48,586 bases of DNA from Acidobacteriota bacterium (GTDB lineage Bacteria > Acidobacteriota > Vicinamibacteria > Vicinamibacterales > SCN-69-37), in assembly GCA_005799825.1 (NCBI GenBank), contig SYFT01000011.1, forward strand, positions 1-48,586, in the 5' to 3' direction. A model generated the notes under the pieces. That model saw only the letters and a list, made by a program, of their open reading frames with translations, was not told the origin of the DNA and ran no database searches. The translations under genes and the position numbers were made by a program. This document shows positions 18,448-27,338 of this stretch, in pieces (within the stretch, counting starts at the first letter, position 1; each line of letters starts with the position of its first letter).

Positions 18448-19269
18448 TTATCGGAGGTTGAACGTCATCTGGATTTCCACCAGATAAGCGACCGGCTTGC
18501 CCTGGAACCTGGCGGGCCGGAACAGCCACTGCCGCGCGGTGCGGATGGCTTCCTGGTCAAGACCATGGATGGCGTCGAGCGACTTCGTCACGCGCACATC
18601 CTGGACCGCGCCGCTGGCTGAAACCAGCGCTTCGAGCACCACGACACCCTGCAGTTTGGCGCGCATGGCCTCGGTGGTGTACTTCGGGTCCACGCCGCGC
18701 AGTAGCGTTGGTGGTTGTGCGCCGCTACCCGGCCCATACGTGCCATCACCCACGACCCCACCCAATCCCGATCCCACCCCAGGCCCCGTGCCCGGCCCGG
18801 CTCCCGAGCCTGCGCCCGTGCCGCCTCCTCCACCGGAGCCGGCACCAAGCGCAGGTGCGTCCGCCAGGCCATTGATGGCGCCCCCACTAAATTGGACCGC
18901 TGCGGCCGTCTGCACCGGAGCGACCGGGGCAGGCGGCGGGATGACGGGCTGGACCTTGACGGGTTCAACCACGGCCGACTTGGGCACCTCGGCCTTCATC
19001 TCGAGCCTTCGGGGTGGGTCCGGCAGATTGTTGCCTCCGCCTCCCCCGCCGCCGCCAAGGCCTGCGGTGCGGACGAACACCAGATCGTATTTCTGCTCCG
19101 GTACGGGCTCGAACACGCGCTCGGGCACGAGCGACATCAGGAGTAGAACCAAGGCCAAGCCCACCCCATGCAGAGCCATGGAGACCGCAAACGCCCGGCC
19201 GACCTTCCGGGCTGGTTTGTGGAACAGCGTGGAATTGGCTGACAACCAGCCGCCATTTTCGGGGGTCAT
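18448..19269 (-). CDS. TonB-like energy transducer
   Basis: A 273-residue inner-membrane protein: one membrane segment near residues 26-48 (FAVSMALHGVGLALVLLLMSL), a Pro/Gly-rich periplasmic spacer with poly-Gly runs, and a C-terminal TonB domain (LQGVVVLEALVSASGAVQD, then RQWLFRPARFQGKPVAYLVEI). It would transmit proton-motive force to outer-membrane receptors. Its ATG overlaps the stop of the upstream VWFA gene (ATGA), which itself follows a TonB-dependent receptor, so the three probably form one operon. No exbB/exbD genes are in the window. Confidence 0.85.
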   Translation of the reverse strand: MTPENGGWLSANSTLFHKPARKVGRAFAVSMALHGVGLALVLLLMSLVPERVFEPVPEQKYDLVFVRTAGLGGGGGGGGNNLPDPPRRLEMKAEVPKSAVVEPVKVQPVIPPPAPVAPVQTAAAVQFSGGAINGLADAPALGAGSGGGGGTGAGSGAGPGTGPGVGSGLGGVVGDGTYGPGSGAQPPTLLRGVDPKYTTEAMRAKLQGVVVLEALVSASGAVQDVRVTKSLDAIHGLDQEAIRTARQWLFRPARFQGKPVAYLVEIQMTFNLR

Positions 19270-21398
19270 CGTACGTAGAATACGACGCGCGGAAACGCGA
19301 ATCGGCCTGCCACCTCATCGATGATGTTGACCTGGCAGGTATACAGGCCGGGCTCAAACGACGAGGCGGGCACCTCGAACTGAAATAGGGTCGCCTGGCG
19401 GTTCGCGGCGTCCACAGTTGCCCTGGCCACCACTGGGGTCTCGAGCACTTTGACCTGCCCGCGGTAAAACGCGATGGTCGTCCGAAGGTCGGGCAGTTTC
19501 GCGGCGGTCAGGCCGGGCTCGTACACCTCGTAGTAAAAGAACATCTTCTGGTCGCGCGAGACCACGTGCGTCAGGTTCGGGATCATCTGAACGCCGTCCC
19601 GGATCAGGGGGTTGTCAGACTTGACGGTGCTCGCCTGCACCTGCGTGCTCAGGACCACCGAACTGACTTTCATCGGTTGGCGCGCCAGCTCAGGCACATT
19701 GATGGCGGCTTCGAACGTGCCCATGAGGCCGGTGGCGTTTTCTCGTACCACGGCTTTGATCGAGAAGCGGCCCGGCGGCAACGTCATGCCCGACTGATAC
19801 AGGATTTGCTTGCCGGCCAGCGTCTTCTCCGTGCCCGCCGGCAACTTCATGGTCTGCCGCAACCTGCCCACCGGCATGCCGCGTTCGTCCATCACCTGCC
19901 CGAGTACATCGAGCGTGATTTCCTTCAGGCCCTCCGTCACCGGCACAGCCGATCCCGGGACAGACACGGCCACGGGCACGTAGTACTTGTCGGCCGCCAG
20001 CCGAAAGTACATCGCGCTGGCAATCACAGGCAGATCCGTCACGGAGACGGCGGCGAACAACTGCTCTTCGAGCAGCGCCTCGCGGTCAGTTTTCGACGTA
20101 TTCGCGAAGTCGCGGTCGGCGTAGTACCCGGCACGCGACTCGACCCGGTAGCCCGCATCGTTCTTTTTCAGGCGCACCTGGATGCGACGAAAGCGTCCAT
20201 CCTGGTTCTTGTTGCTACTGCTGTAGCCGAGCAGGTAGTAGGCGGACATGTCGCGCTGCACCCTTGCGAAGGCGTCGCCGAAGTTGTTGGTATCGGTGAA
20301 CGCCCGCCCGCCGGTATCGGCCGCCAGTGACACCAGCGTGTCTTGCGACGCGGCCAGCTGGGAGAACTGCCGCGACATCCCGCGGCCGCTGAACATCGCC
20401 TGGCCACGGCCGCTCGCCTGCCGCGCGTCGCCGCCCGGCACTACGGCCTGCAGTCCGCGTGTGTCGATCGGATAGATCGAGACATTCGCGCGCACTGCTG
20501 CGTTGATGGCCGACCGCAGTTCCACCTGATTGTCCTGCCCGCTTCGCTGCATTCCGGCGCTGAAGTAGACGATGGCCTTCTTCTGTTCGATGAGCGTCAG
20601 TGATTCGGCCAGCGTCCGCAGCGCACGCAGCCGCAGGTCGTTGTTGAACATCTCGAGCTCGGCCGCTTCCGCATCGGCGGCGGTCTCTTCGGTGGCAGCC
20701 GCCGCAGCCTCATCTGTCGCAGCTGTTGCGGCGGTCGGCGGCGGTGTCTCGGTGCCGTCTGAGTACGAGAGCTGATTGAGCGCGGCCGAGACTTTGTCCC
20801 GGTCCGCGGTGAAGTCGGTCAACACCGTCAGGATGCTGCCGACCGTGGCCACGGCCACCAGGTCGGACGTGCTCATCTGCTCCGCCACGTACTTGCGAGC
20901 CGAATCGACAGAACGCTGCACGTCCTCGGGTTGCATGGAGCTGGTGTCGAACAGCAGGATCACCATCCTGCGGCCCGCCAGGTCCTCGGAACGCATGGGC
21001 CCGGCCGCCGGCGTCACTTCTGCGACCGACGCCACCGGTCGCGCGCCGCTCGCCGTGGCCGCCAGCGCCTTTTCGGCGACACCCGCCAGCAGATCGACCG
21101 AGACCACCGCGGACGGCGCGTCTTTGATCTCTTCAAATGCGAACGTCCGCACGTCCTGCGCCCGGCCGTCCTCGATCAACTCGAAGTCAGCGGCCGTCAA
21201 CCCGCGCACCGCCCTGCCGTCCCGGTCACGCACGATGACGTCCACCGACACGATTGAGAGATTCGCGCGGAACACCGGGGGCTTCGCCTGTTGCTGGGCC
21301 GCGGGGCTGGGCGACAGCAGCGCGACGAGGCCCACGACAACGAGAATTCGGAGCGCGGCCTGGTTCTCAAGGCCGCGGGTGCAGAAGTTGGTCATCAT
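19266..21398 (-). CDS. Exported VWFA-related domain protein, large
   Basis: A 710-residue secreted protein. The signal peptide (ILVVVGLVALLSPSPAAQQ) is followed by the VWFA-associated beta segment ANLSIVSVDVIVRDRDGRAV with LTAADFELIEDG, then a VWA domain (MVILLFDTSSMQPEDVQRSV) that carries DTSSM, a plausible metal-binding DxSxS. A Glu/Ala-rich linker (about residues 205-235) and a long C-terminal beta-rich part follow. The signal n-region (TRGLENQAALRI) is encoded by a short hairpin repeat, so that part of the protein is recent. ATG-ATG starts are both possible. It lies 13 nt behind the receptor gene and overlaps the tonB-like gene by 4 bp. Confidence 0.85.
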   Translation of the reverse strand: MMTNFCTRGLENQAALRILVVVGLVALLSPSPAAQQQAKPPVFRANLSIVSVDVIVRDRDGRAVRGLTAADFELIEDGRAQDVRTFAFEEIKDAPSAVVSVDLLAGVAEKALAATASGARPVASVAEVTPAAGPMRSEDLAGRRMVILLFDTSSMQPEDVQRSVDSARKYVAEQMSTSDLVAVATVGSILTVLTDFTADRDKVSAALNQLSYSDGTETPPPTAATAATDEAAAAATEETAADAEAAELEMFNNDLRLRALRTLAESLTLIEQKKAIVYFSAGMQRSGQDNQVELRSAINAAVRANVSIYPIDTRGLQAVVPGGDARQASGRGQAMFSGRGMSRQFSQLAASQDTLVSLAADTGGRAFTDTNNFGDAFARVQRDMSAYYLLGYSSSNKNQDGRFRRIQVRLKKNDAGYRVESRAGYYADRDFANTSKTDREALLEEQLFAAVSVTDLPVIASAMYFRLAADKYYVPVAVSVPGSAVPVTEGLKEITLDVLGQVMDERGMPVGRLRQTMKLPAGTEKTLAGKQILYQSGMTLPPGRFSIKAVVRENATGLMGTFEAAINVPELARQPMKVSSVVLSTQVQASTVKSDNPLIRDGVQMIPNLTHVVSRDQKMFFYYEVYEPGLTAAKLPDLRTTIAFYRGQVKVLETPVVARATVDAANRQATLFQFEVPASSFEPGLYTCQVNIIDEVAGRFAFPRVVFYVR
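21354..21377 (-). repeat. Short hairpin repeat, copy 3 (inside a signal peptide region)
   Basis: On the minus strand: stem CGCGGCCT/AGGCCGCG, loop TGAGAACC, then CTCCG. It is read as TRGLENQAALR at the start of the large VWFA protein, upstream of its hydrophobic core. Confidence 0.7.
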
Positions 21399-21411
21399 CG
21401 TCGTTGCCTGC

Positions 21412-24400
21412 TTAGAACCGGAAGCGCACATTGAAGGTCATCGAGCGCATGGGCCGCACCGACGTAATCTGCCCGAACGACGGTGAATTGATGCTGGTAT
21501 TCACGCCGCTGTAATTGACAGTGTTCAGCAGGTTGTTGGCATTGAGCTGGAGGCTCATCACACGGTTGCCTCCCAGACGAAGGTCGCGCGAGAATTGCGC
21601 ATTGAGGAGCCGGCTTCCTGGTCCGATGACCAGGTTGCGTGACGAGTTGCCGTAGGTGCCGGCGTCGGGAATCGAAAACGCCGACGTATTGAAGAACTGG
21701 TCGATGGTTGGGTTCGAGATGCGGATGCTCGACCCGTCGTAGTTCGCCCTGAGCGTTCCACCCGCGCCACCAGCGACACTGCTCGCGGCTCCGGTCACCC
21801 TCACCGTGAGCGGCGTGCCCGACTGCAGGGTGAAGTTCGTGGTGAACCGCCAGCCGCCCAGGATGGATCCCCAGACGCCGCCATTGGTGAAGAACCGCCG
21901 CCCGACACCAAACGGCAAATCCACATTGAGGTTGGCGTTCAGTTGATGCCGGCGGTCGAAACTCGACAGCCCCCATTCCGCCTGCAGGTCTTTGTCGTTC
22001 TGCGCCACCACCGTGCCGCCCCCACCCATCGACGATGCGTTGTCGCGTGAGCGGGCCAGGGTGTAGGACACCCCGCCGCCGATGCCGCGCACGGGACGGC
22101 GCGTCAGCCTGAACTCAGCGGCGTGCAGTCGCGACGACCCATCGGAACTCTGCCACTCAAACGGTTGCACATCAGCGAGCAGCAGTCCGCTCGGGCCGCG
22201 ATTGGGCGCGCGCACGATATCCAGGTCAGAGCCACGAATGTGGGTGTAACTGGCGCCCAGGTTCCAGACCTGCGTCAGGTCTCGGGAGATGTCGGCGTTC
22301 CAGGTCTGCACCATGCCGAGCACGTAGTTGAGGTCCACGCCGTAGTCATTGGTGACCTGGTCGGGAGTGGCCGTGGCGAGCGGGTCCGTGATCGATAGCG
22401 GATTTGCGAGGTCACCGATCGCTGTATTGGTCGTAGCAAACGGCGGTTGGTTAACCATCTGCCTCGCCATCGACGAGTAGGACCCGGCGTTGTAGGTGAT
22501 GCCATATCCCCCGCGCACAATGGTGCCCGGCGCCACGCGCCAGGCGAATCCCACGCGCGGCGCGATGTTGTTGGCGTCAGTGCGAATCAAGCCGTCGGGG
22601 TACGACCCGGAGTACACACCCTGCTGTCCCGAGATCACCGGCCTCACGGCCGTAAACCCCGGGGCGGCGTCGAGATTCACCATGCGTCCGTTGGTCTCGA
22701 CAAACGGCAGGATCAGCTCATACCGCAATCCGAGGTTCAGTGTGAGGTTCGCGGCCTTCCGCCAGTCGTCCTGCACATAGAGACTGAATGAGCGGCCCCG
22801 CAGGCTCACCTCGCCGAGACCGTAGTTCACGGTCGCTTGCTGCGGCATCCCGAGCAGGAAATCGGCGAAATCGTACCCGCCGCCTCTCACCTGAGCCGAG
22901 CCGCTGGAGTACAGGCCTGAAAACGTGAACGCCCCCTGCGCGTTGGCGTCTGATTGACTCTTGGCCAGGTCCTGCCGGAAGTCTCCACCCATCCGCAGGG
23001 TGTGCTGCTGGAATGGCTTCGTCCACCCGTAACCCAATGACCAGCGCGTATCGCGACGTGTGCTCGGCGTGGTGTCACGCACACTTGAAAATGTCGAGAA
23101 CGAGAGTGACGGCACACCCCAGCTGATCGGATCGGTGGCCACACCCCCGATGCCGGCATTGCCGGCCACGTCTTCGACGAACGCAAAGTTATTGGCAGTC
23201 GAAGAGGAGGTGCGCGAGTAGTTCAGCGTGATCACGTGCTGGACGCGGTTCTTCGAGATGTTGACCGTGATGGGCACCGCGAGGGACGAACCACTGCTGG
23301 TGCCGCCGAGCTCGGGCAACACGTTGGCCTGCTCGCTCCTGTTGCCGCGGTACTGCACCTGCGCCGTCATGTTGACCGACAGCCCCTGGTTCCCTCGGCC
23401 TGCGGCCCCGCCAACTCGACCACCGCCACCTCCGCCGCGCCCGCCACCGGCACCACGACCGGCGGCCTGCGTGAAGTTGTGCGTGAGCCGCAGTGTGACG
23501 TTGTTCGCCGACGAATCGCGCGTGGTCACGTAGTGGAAATTGCGACTGGTGCCGTCCAGGTTCGGCACCGGGAGGAACCGCATCAGCGCAAGTGACGCCT
23601 GGTTCAGCTGTCCCTGCGGAATCTGATTACCCGCAAAGGGCCGGCCGGTTGAAGGATCGATGAGCGCGCCGCTCAGCGCAGAAAAATTACCCGCGCGCTG
23701 CGCCAGCGTGGGCACGGTGGCGTACTGATCGAAGAGATTGGCGCCGCGATTGCCGCCATAGGTCAACGCGAAGGTGGTCCGGCGCGTCCCGTTATAGACG
23801 CCCGGGATGATCAACGGGCCGCCCAGCGTCATGCCAAAGTTCTGCCGACTGTAGGGGTTCGTAATCGCGGGGGTATCCGATCGCAGTTGATACGGCGCCG
23901 TGTCGAGCGCCGACCCGCTGTAGCTGTAGTTGGCCGTCGCCTGGAACAGACTCTGGCCCCGCCCGCCGCGGCCGCCGATCTGGAAGTCTCCCGCGCCGCC
24001 GCCTCGACCGCCCGGCCCTCCGGCGCCGCCTCGTCCGGCTGGCCTCTGCCCCGGCTCCGCGCCGGGTGCAAACGTGCCGGTGGCGGGATCGAATTCACCG
24101 CGGGTGATCGCGCCCAGGCGGTCACCCATCATCCCGCGGTCGATGCTCGCCATCTGGCCGTTGATGGCCACCGCTTCATTCGAGAGTTCGGTGGAAAACC
24201 CGGGCGGCAGCAGGGCCATCGCGGCCTGCTCGGCCTGCCGGTCGGGCGCTGCCACTTGCAGTGCCGCCGCAGCCGACTGGTCTGCCTGCACATTCAACGT
24301 GGCAAAGCGCTGGCCGGCGCCGGCGGCCGGGGCCGCGGGGGCCGCCGGGGCCGCCGGCCGCGGGGCCACCACTGCGTTCGGCACCCGCGACGCGAGCACC

Positions 24401-24759
24401 AGCGCAAAATCCGTCTTCGATTGGCATGGCGGCTCGCCGAGGACCACCACCTGTTCACCCTTCGCGAAGGCTGTCATCTCCACGGCGATGCGATACTCAG
24501 CCCCCGGGGGAACCGACAATTTGTAGGAGCCATCCACGGCCGTCGAGGTGGCGGCCACCAGCCGTTCGCCGGCCCGCACGGTCACTGAAACGCCCGGCAG
24601 CGGCGTGACGCCGGCCAGCACCCTGCCGGTCACGGCGCACGTCGGCGGCGCCTGCTGGGCGCCCAGGGGCGGCATCGACGGCCATGCCAGAACGGCAGTC
24701 AGCGCGGCAAGCCCGCCGACAAAGAAACGCCAGGTCCCCAACGAAGCCGGTCTGGTCAT
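21412..24759 (-). CDS. TonB-dependent receptor, carboxypeptidase-regulatory-like (OAR type)
   Basis: A 1115-residue outer-membrane protein. It has a signal peptide (LAALTAVLAWPSMPPLGA), an N-terminal Ig-like regulatory domain (CAVTGRVLAGVTPLPGVSV, then DGSYKLSVPPG), Pro/Ala and Gly/Arg-rich linkers, a plug-like region, and many amphipathic beta strands ending in aromatic FNVRFRF, the expected barrel end. The substrate is unknown; such receptors take up large organic compounds or act in surface adhesion. The chosen ATG (MTRPASLG) precedes the signal peptide; an extended start would reach into the divergent recQ promoter. It is the first gene of the receptor-VWFA-TonB set. Confidence 0.88.
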   Translation of the reverse strand: MTRPASLGTWRFFVGGLAALTAVLAWPSMPPLGAQQAPPTCAVTGRVLAGVTPLPGVSVTVRAGERLVAATSTAVDGSYKLSVPPGAEYRIAVEMTAFAKGEQVVVLGEPPCQSKTDFALVLASRVPNAVVAPRPAAPAAPAAPAAGAGQRFATLNVQADQSAAAALQVAAPDRQAEQAAMALLPPGFSTELSNEAVAINGQMASIDRGMMGDRLGAITRGEFDPATGTFAPGAEPGQRPAGRGGAGGPGGRGGGAGDFQIGGRGGRGQSLFQATANYSYSGSALDTAPYQLRSDTPAITNPYSRQNFGMTLGGPLIIPGVYNGTRRTTFALTYGGNRGANLFDQYATVPTLAQRAGNFSALSGALIDPSTGRPFAGNQIPQGQLNQASLALMRFLPVPNLDGTSRNFHYVTTRDSSANNVTLRLTHNFTQAAGRGAGGGRGGGGGGRVGGAAGRGNQGLSVNMTAQVQYRGNRSEQANVLPELGGTSSGSSLAVPITVNISKNRVQHVITLNYSRTSSSTANNFAFVEDVAGNAGIGGVATDPISWGVPSLSFSTFSSVRDTTPSTRRDTRWSLGYGWTKPFQQHTLRMGGDFRQDLAKSQSDANAQGAFTFSGLYSSGSAQVRGGGYDFADFLLGMPQQATVNYGLGEVSLRGRSFSLYVQDDWRKAANLTLNLGLRYELILPFVETNGRMVNLDAAPGFTAVRPVISGQQGVYSGSYPDGLIRTDANNIAPRVGFAWRVAPGTIVRGGYGITYNAGSYSSMARQMVNQPPFATTNTAIGDLANPLSITDPLATATPDQVTNDYGVDLNYVLGMVQTWNADISRDLTQVWNLGASYTHIRGSDLDIVRAPNRGPSGLLLADVQPFEWQSSDGSSRLHAAEFRLTRRPVRGIGGGVSYTLARSRDNASSMGGGGTVVAQNDKDLQAEWGLSSFDRRHQLNANLNVDLPFGVGRRFFTNGGVWGSILGGWRFTTNFTLQSGTPLTVRVTGAASSVAGGAGGTLRANYDGSSIRISNPTIDQFFNTSAFSIPDAGTYGNSSRNLVIGPGSRLLNAQFSRDLRLGGNRVMSLQLNANNLLNTVNYSGVNTSINSPSFGQITSVRPMRSMTFNVRFRF

Positions 24760-24801
24760 TGTGCTCTGGTATACGACCCGCCTTCGCACCCGTTCACAGA
24801 A

Positions 24802-24830
24802 TTGCCTTTGATCTGCCACACTCGTTAGAC
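24802..24830 (+). promoter_or_regulatory. Promoter of recQ, probably leaderless
   Basis: TTGCCT and TTAGAC are separated by 17 nt; the -10-like box ends 5 nt before the ATG. No ribosome-binding site is visible. The receptor gene diverges on the other side. Confidence 0.4.
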
Positions 24831-24835
24831 AGCCA

Positions 24836-26791
24836 ATGTCCGTCGTTTCTTCCCCGCTCGACCTGCTCCACCAATATTTCGGTCACCCGGCGCTCCGGCC
24901 GCCGCAAGTGCCCATTGTCGAGGCGGCCATGATCGGGGCTGACGTGCTTGCCGTGATGCCCACGGGCTCGGGCAAATCGTTGTGCTTCCAACTGCCGGCC
25001 GTGGCATTGCCGGGCCTGACCCTGGTCGTATCGCCCCTGATTTCGCTCATGAAAGACCAGGTCGATGAGCTGGTGCGACGGGGTATCGGCGCAGCGGCGC
25101 TGCATTCGGGCCAGACGGCTGACGAACGGCGCGACGTCCTTCGCCGGGCGCACGGAGGCGCTCTGCGCCTCCTCTACGTCGCTCCTGAACGTTTTGCGTC
25201 CGACTACTTCACCTCGGCCCTGCACGACTGGCCGGTGTCACGGTTCGTGGTGGACGAAGCGCACTGCGTCTCGGAGTGGGGCCATGACTTCCGGCCCGAC
25301 TACCGGCGTCTGGCCGACGCCGCCGACGCCTGCCACCGGAGCGACAATGGGCCCGGACGGCCGCCGGTGCTCGCCTTCACGGCCACCGCCACTCCGGAAG
25401 TGCGAGACGACATCGTGTCGCTCCTCGGCATGCGCCAACCACAGGTGTTTGTCTCAGGCTTCGACCGGCCAAACATCGAACTTGGCGTCAGGCCCGTCAG
25501 TGGCGATCGAGAGAAGCGCGCATTGTTGCCCGAGCTGATTGGCAAGAGCCGATCGCTCGTGTACGCCTCCACCCGCAAGAGCGCCGAAGACGCATCCGAG
25601 ACGCTGGTCGATGCGGGCATTGCGGCGGCGGCATATCACGCGGGCCTGAGCGACACCGAACGCACGCGCGTGCAGGACGCGTTTGCCGCAGGCACATTGC
25701 AGGTGGTGTGCGCCACCAACGCCTTCGGCATGGGCATCGACCGGCCCGACCTCGAGGTGGTGGTCCACAAGGAACTGCCCGCGTCGGTGGAGGCCTACTA
25801 CCAGGAAGTGGGCCGCGTCGGCCGCGATGGTCGTCCAGCCGTGGCCACGCTCCTGTGGAACTACGTGGACGTAAAGACGCGTGAGTTCCTCATCGATAAA
25901 CGCGACGAAGAAGGAGGACGCGGCGACGTGGAACCCGATCCGGGTGACCAGGACCGTCGGCGCAGACTCGAACACCTGAAGCTCAAACGCATGGTGGCCT
26001 ACGCCGACGGCACCGGGTGCCTGCGCATGACCATCCTTCGATACTTCGGCGACCCCGATGCGGGCGCCGATTGCCAGTCGTGTGGCAACTGCCTGCGACG
26101 CGCGGCGCTTACCGAGGCTCAGTTGCTGTTCGTGCGCAAGATTCTCTCGGGCGTAGCCCGAGGCGGCGAACGCTGGGGCCGGCGAAACATCGCCGCCATG
26201 CTCGTCGGCCAGGCCGAAGAACTGCCCGAAGCCCTCGCCTCCCTCTCCACCTCCGGGCTTCTCAAGGATCACGACTCGAAGCTTATCGAAAAGTGGATCG
26301 ATGCGCTGGTTGGCGCCGGCGCACTGTCGAGTTCGCCGGATATCTACCGCACGTTGCGACTGACCGCCGTCGGCCGTGACGTGATGGCTGGACGGCAGAC
26401 GACGATCACGCTGCTTGTGCCGACCGTTCGCGTCAAGGCGGCGGGAGGCGGCAAGAAGAAGAAAGCAGCCAAGGCGGGTCGATCGCCGAAGCGCGGAGTA
26501 CCTGCGACGGCCTTGGCGCCGGTCGCGAAGTCTGCCGAGCCAGATGAAGCGATGCTGAACGCCCTCCGGGCGTGGCGTCGTGATGAGGCGCGCACCCGCG
26601 CGGTGCCCGCGTATGTCGTGCTCCACGACAAGACAATTGACGCGATCGCCCACGAGCGCCCTCGGTCGCTGGCTGACCTGGGAGAGATCTCAGGAATCGG
26701 CCCCGCGAAGCTCGCCGCCTACGGAGAAGCGATACTCAGGGTCCTGACGGGCGCCGGGGTCCCGGAGTCCAGGAGTCACGGGGTCAGCTGA
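24836..26791 (+). CDS. recQ: ATP-dependent DNA helicase RecQ
   Basis: 3'-5' helicase in recombination and replication-fork repair. Walker A PTGSGKS is at residues 42-48, DEAH is at 140-143 with the RecQ loop HCVSEWGHDFRPDYRRL, motif VI is in QEVGRVGRDG, and the zinc cysteines are in ADCQSCGNCLRR. A Lys-rich linker (GGGKKKKAAKAGRSPKRG) precedes an HRDC domain (LRAWRRDEARTRAVPAYVV and ISGIGPAKLAAYGEAIL). It has 651 residues. The last residues GVPESRSHGVS come from a short tandem-like repeat (GGAGTCCAGGAGTC) typical of gaps between genes, and the stop codon lies at the edge of the large palindrome. Confidence 0.96.
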   Translation: MSVVSSPLDLLHQYFGHPALRPPQVPIVEAAMIGADVLAVMPTGSGKSLCFQLPAVALPGLTLVVSPLISLMKDQVDELVRRGIGAAALHSGQTADERRDVLRRAHGGALRLLYVAPERFASDYFTSALHDWPVSRFVVDEAHCVSEWGHDFRPDYRRLADAADACHRSDNGPGRPPVLAFTATATPEVRDDIVSLLGMRQPQVFVSGFDRPNIELGVRPVSGDREKRALLPELIGKSRSLVYASTRKSAEDASETLVDAGIAAAAYHAGLSDTERTRVQDAFAAGTLQVVCATNAFGMGIDRPDLEVVVHKELPASVEAYYQEVGRVGRDGRPAVATLLWNYVDVKTREFLIDKRDEEGGRGDVEPDPGDQDRRRRLEHLKLKRMVAYADGTGCLRMTILRYFGDPDAGADCQSCGNCLRRAALTEAQLLFVRKILSGVARGGERWGRRNIAAMLVGQAEELPEALASLSTSGLLKDHDSKLIEKWIDALVGAGALSSSPDIYRTLRLTAVGRDVMAGRQTTITLLVPTVRVKAAGGGKKKKAAKAGRSPKRGVPATALAPVAKSAEPDEAMLNALRAWRRDEARTRAVPAYVVLHDKTIDAIAHERPRSLADLGEISGIGPAKLAAYGEAILRVLTGAGVPESRSHGVS

Positions 26792-26849
26792 AAAAGACGT
26801 CGGCTGTCTTTTCGCTTGCCGCCGCCAAGAGACACCCGACGTCTGTTTC
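26790..26849. repeat. Large palindromic repeat between recQ and yhcH (copy 2)
   Basis: Arms at 26790-26812 and 26827-26849 agree at 20 of 23 positions with a 14-nt spacer; the core GAAAAAGACGTCGG is shared with the copy in queA. It fills the gap between two convergent stop codons and ends in T-rich runs on both strands, so it may act as a two-way terminator. Confidence 0.8.
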
Positions 26850-27298
26850 TACGACAGCGCGATCTTGAAGACAACCTTGAGCACTGACACAGGACCGCTG
26901 ATCGCCATGCCGGGCATGTGACCGTCTTCGGGCCACAACAACACAAAGTCTCCTGGGCGCAGCGTGACCTCGTCGCCGTCGCCGGTCAACCAAAGCAGGT
27001 CTCTGGCCTGGTCATAGGGTTCGGCGACCAGAGTGTGAAGCGGCGCCACACCAATGTGCTCTTCTCCGCTCACGACCATCTGCAGATCGACATGGGTGCG
27101 ATGCGCCTCCCATCGTCCCTCACCCGGCCCCTTGGTCGCGTACCTCTGCACGAGCGCCCGTACATCATCTCCGCCAATGGGATAGGTCCCGTCAGCCATC
27201 GCCGTGAAGTCCGTCGCAAGGGCGTAATCGAATGCCCGCGCAAACCGCGGCCCAAGGCACCGATACCGTTCGTGGAGTGCGAGAAGATCCTTGACCAT
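26849..27298 (-). CDS. YhcH/YjgK/YiaL family protein
   Basis: A 149-residue cupin-like protein of the YhcH/YjgK/YiaL family, whose members are linked to sialic acid and other sugar metabolism (an anomerase role has been suggested). Typical stretches are RFARAFDYAL, VQRYATKGPGEGRWEAHRTHVDLQMVVSGEEHIG, and FVLLWPEDGHMPGMAI with the metal-binding His/Glu pattern. The start MVKDLLALHERYR matches the family's N-terminus; longer in-frame starts run into the neighbouring gene's start. It is convergent with recQ and divergent from the next gene. No sugar genes are nearby, so the substrate is unknown. Confidence 0.88.
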   Translation of the reverse strand: MVKDLLALHERYRCLGPRFARAFDYALATDFTAMADGTYPIGGDDVRALVQRYATKGPGEGRWEAHRTHVDLQMVVSGEEHIGVAPLHTLVAEPYDQARDLLWLTGDGDEVTLRPGDFVLLWPEDGHMPGMAISGPVSVLKVVFKIALS

Positions 27299-27323
27299 GG
27301 CGCGCATGCTACCAGAGAGAAGG

Positions 27324-27329
27324 TAGAAT
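27324..27329 (+). promoter_or_regulatory. -10 element before the 416-residue protein
   Basis: TAGAAT ends 9 nt before the ATG, suggesting a leader of only two or three nucleotides. No Shine-Dalgarno or clear -35. Confidence 0.35.
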
Positions 27330-27338
27330 CTCGACGCC

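Noticed and set aside
25454-26653. Long open frame (399 codons) antisense to recQ
   Set aside because: It lies entirely opposite the HRDC and helicase regions of a secure recQ; its translation is Arg/His/Gly-rich with no family features. High GC makes such frames common.
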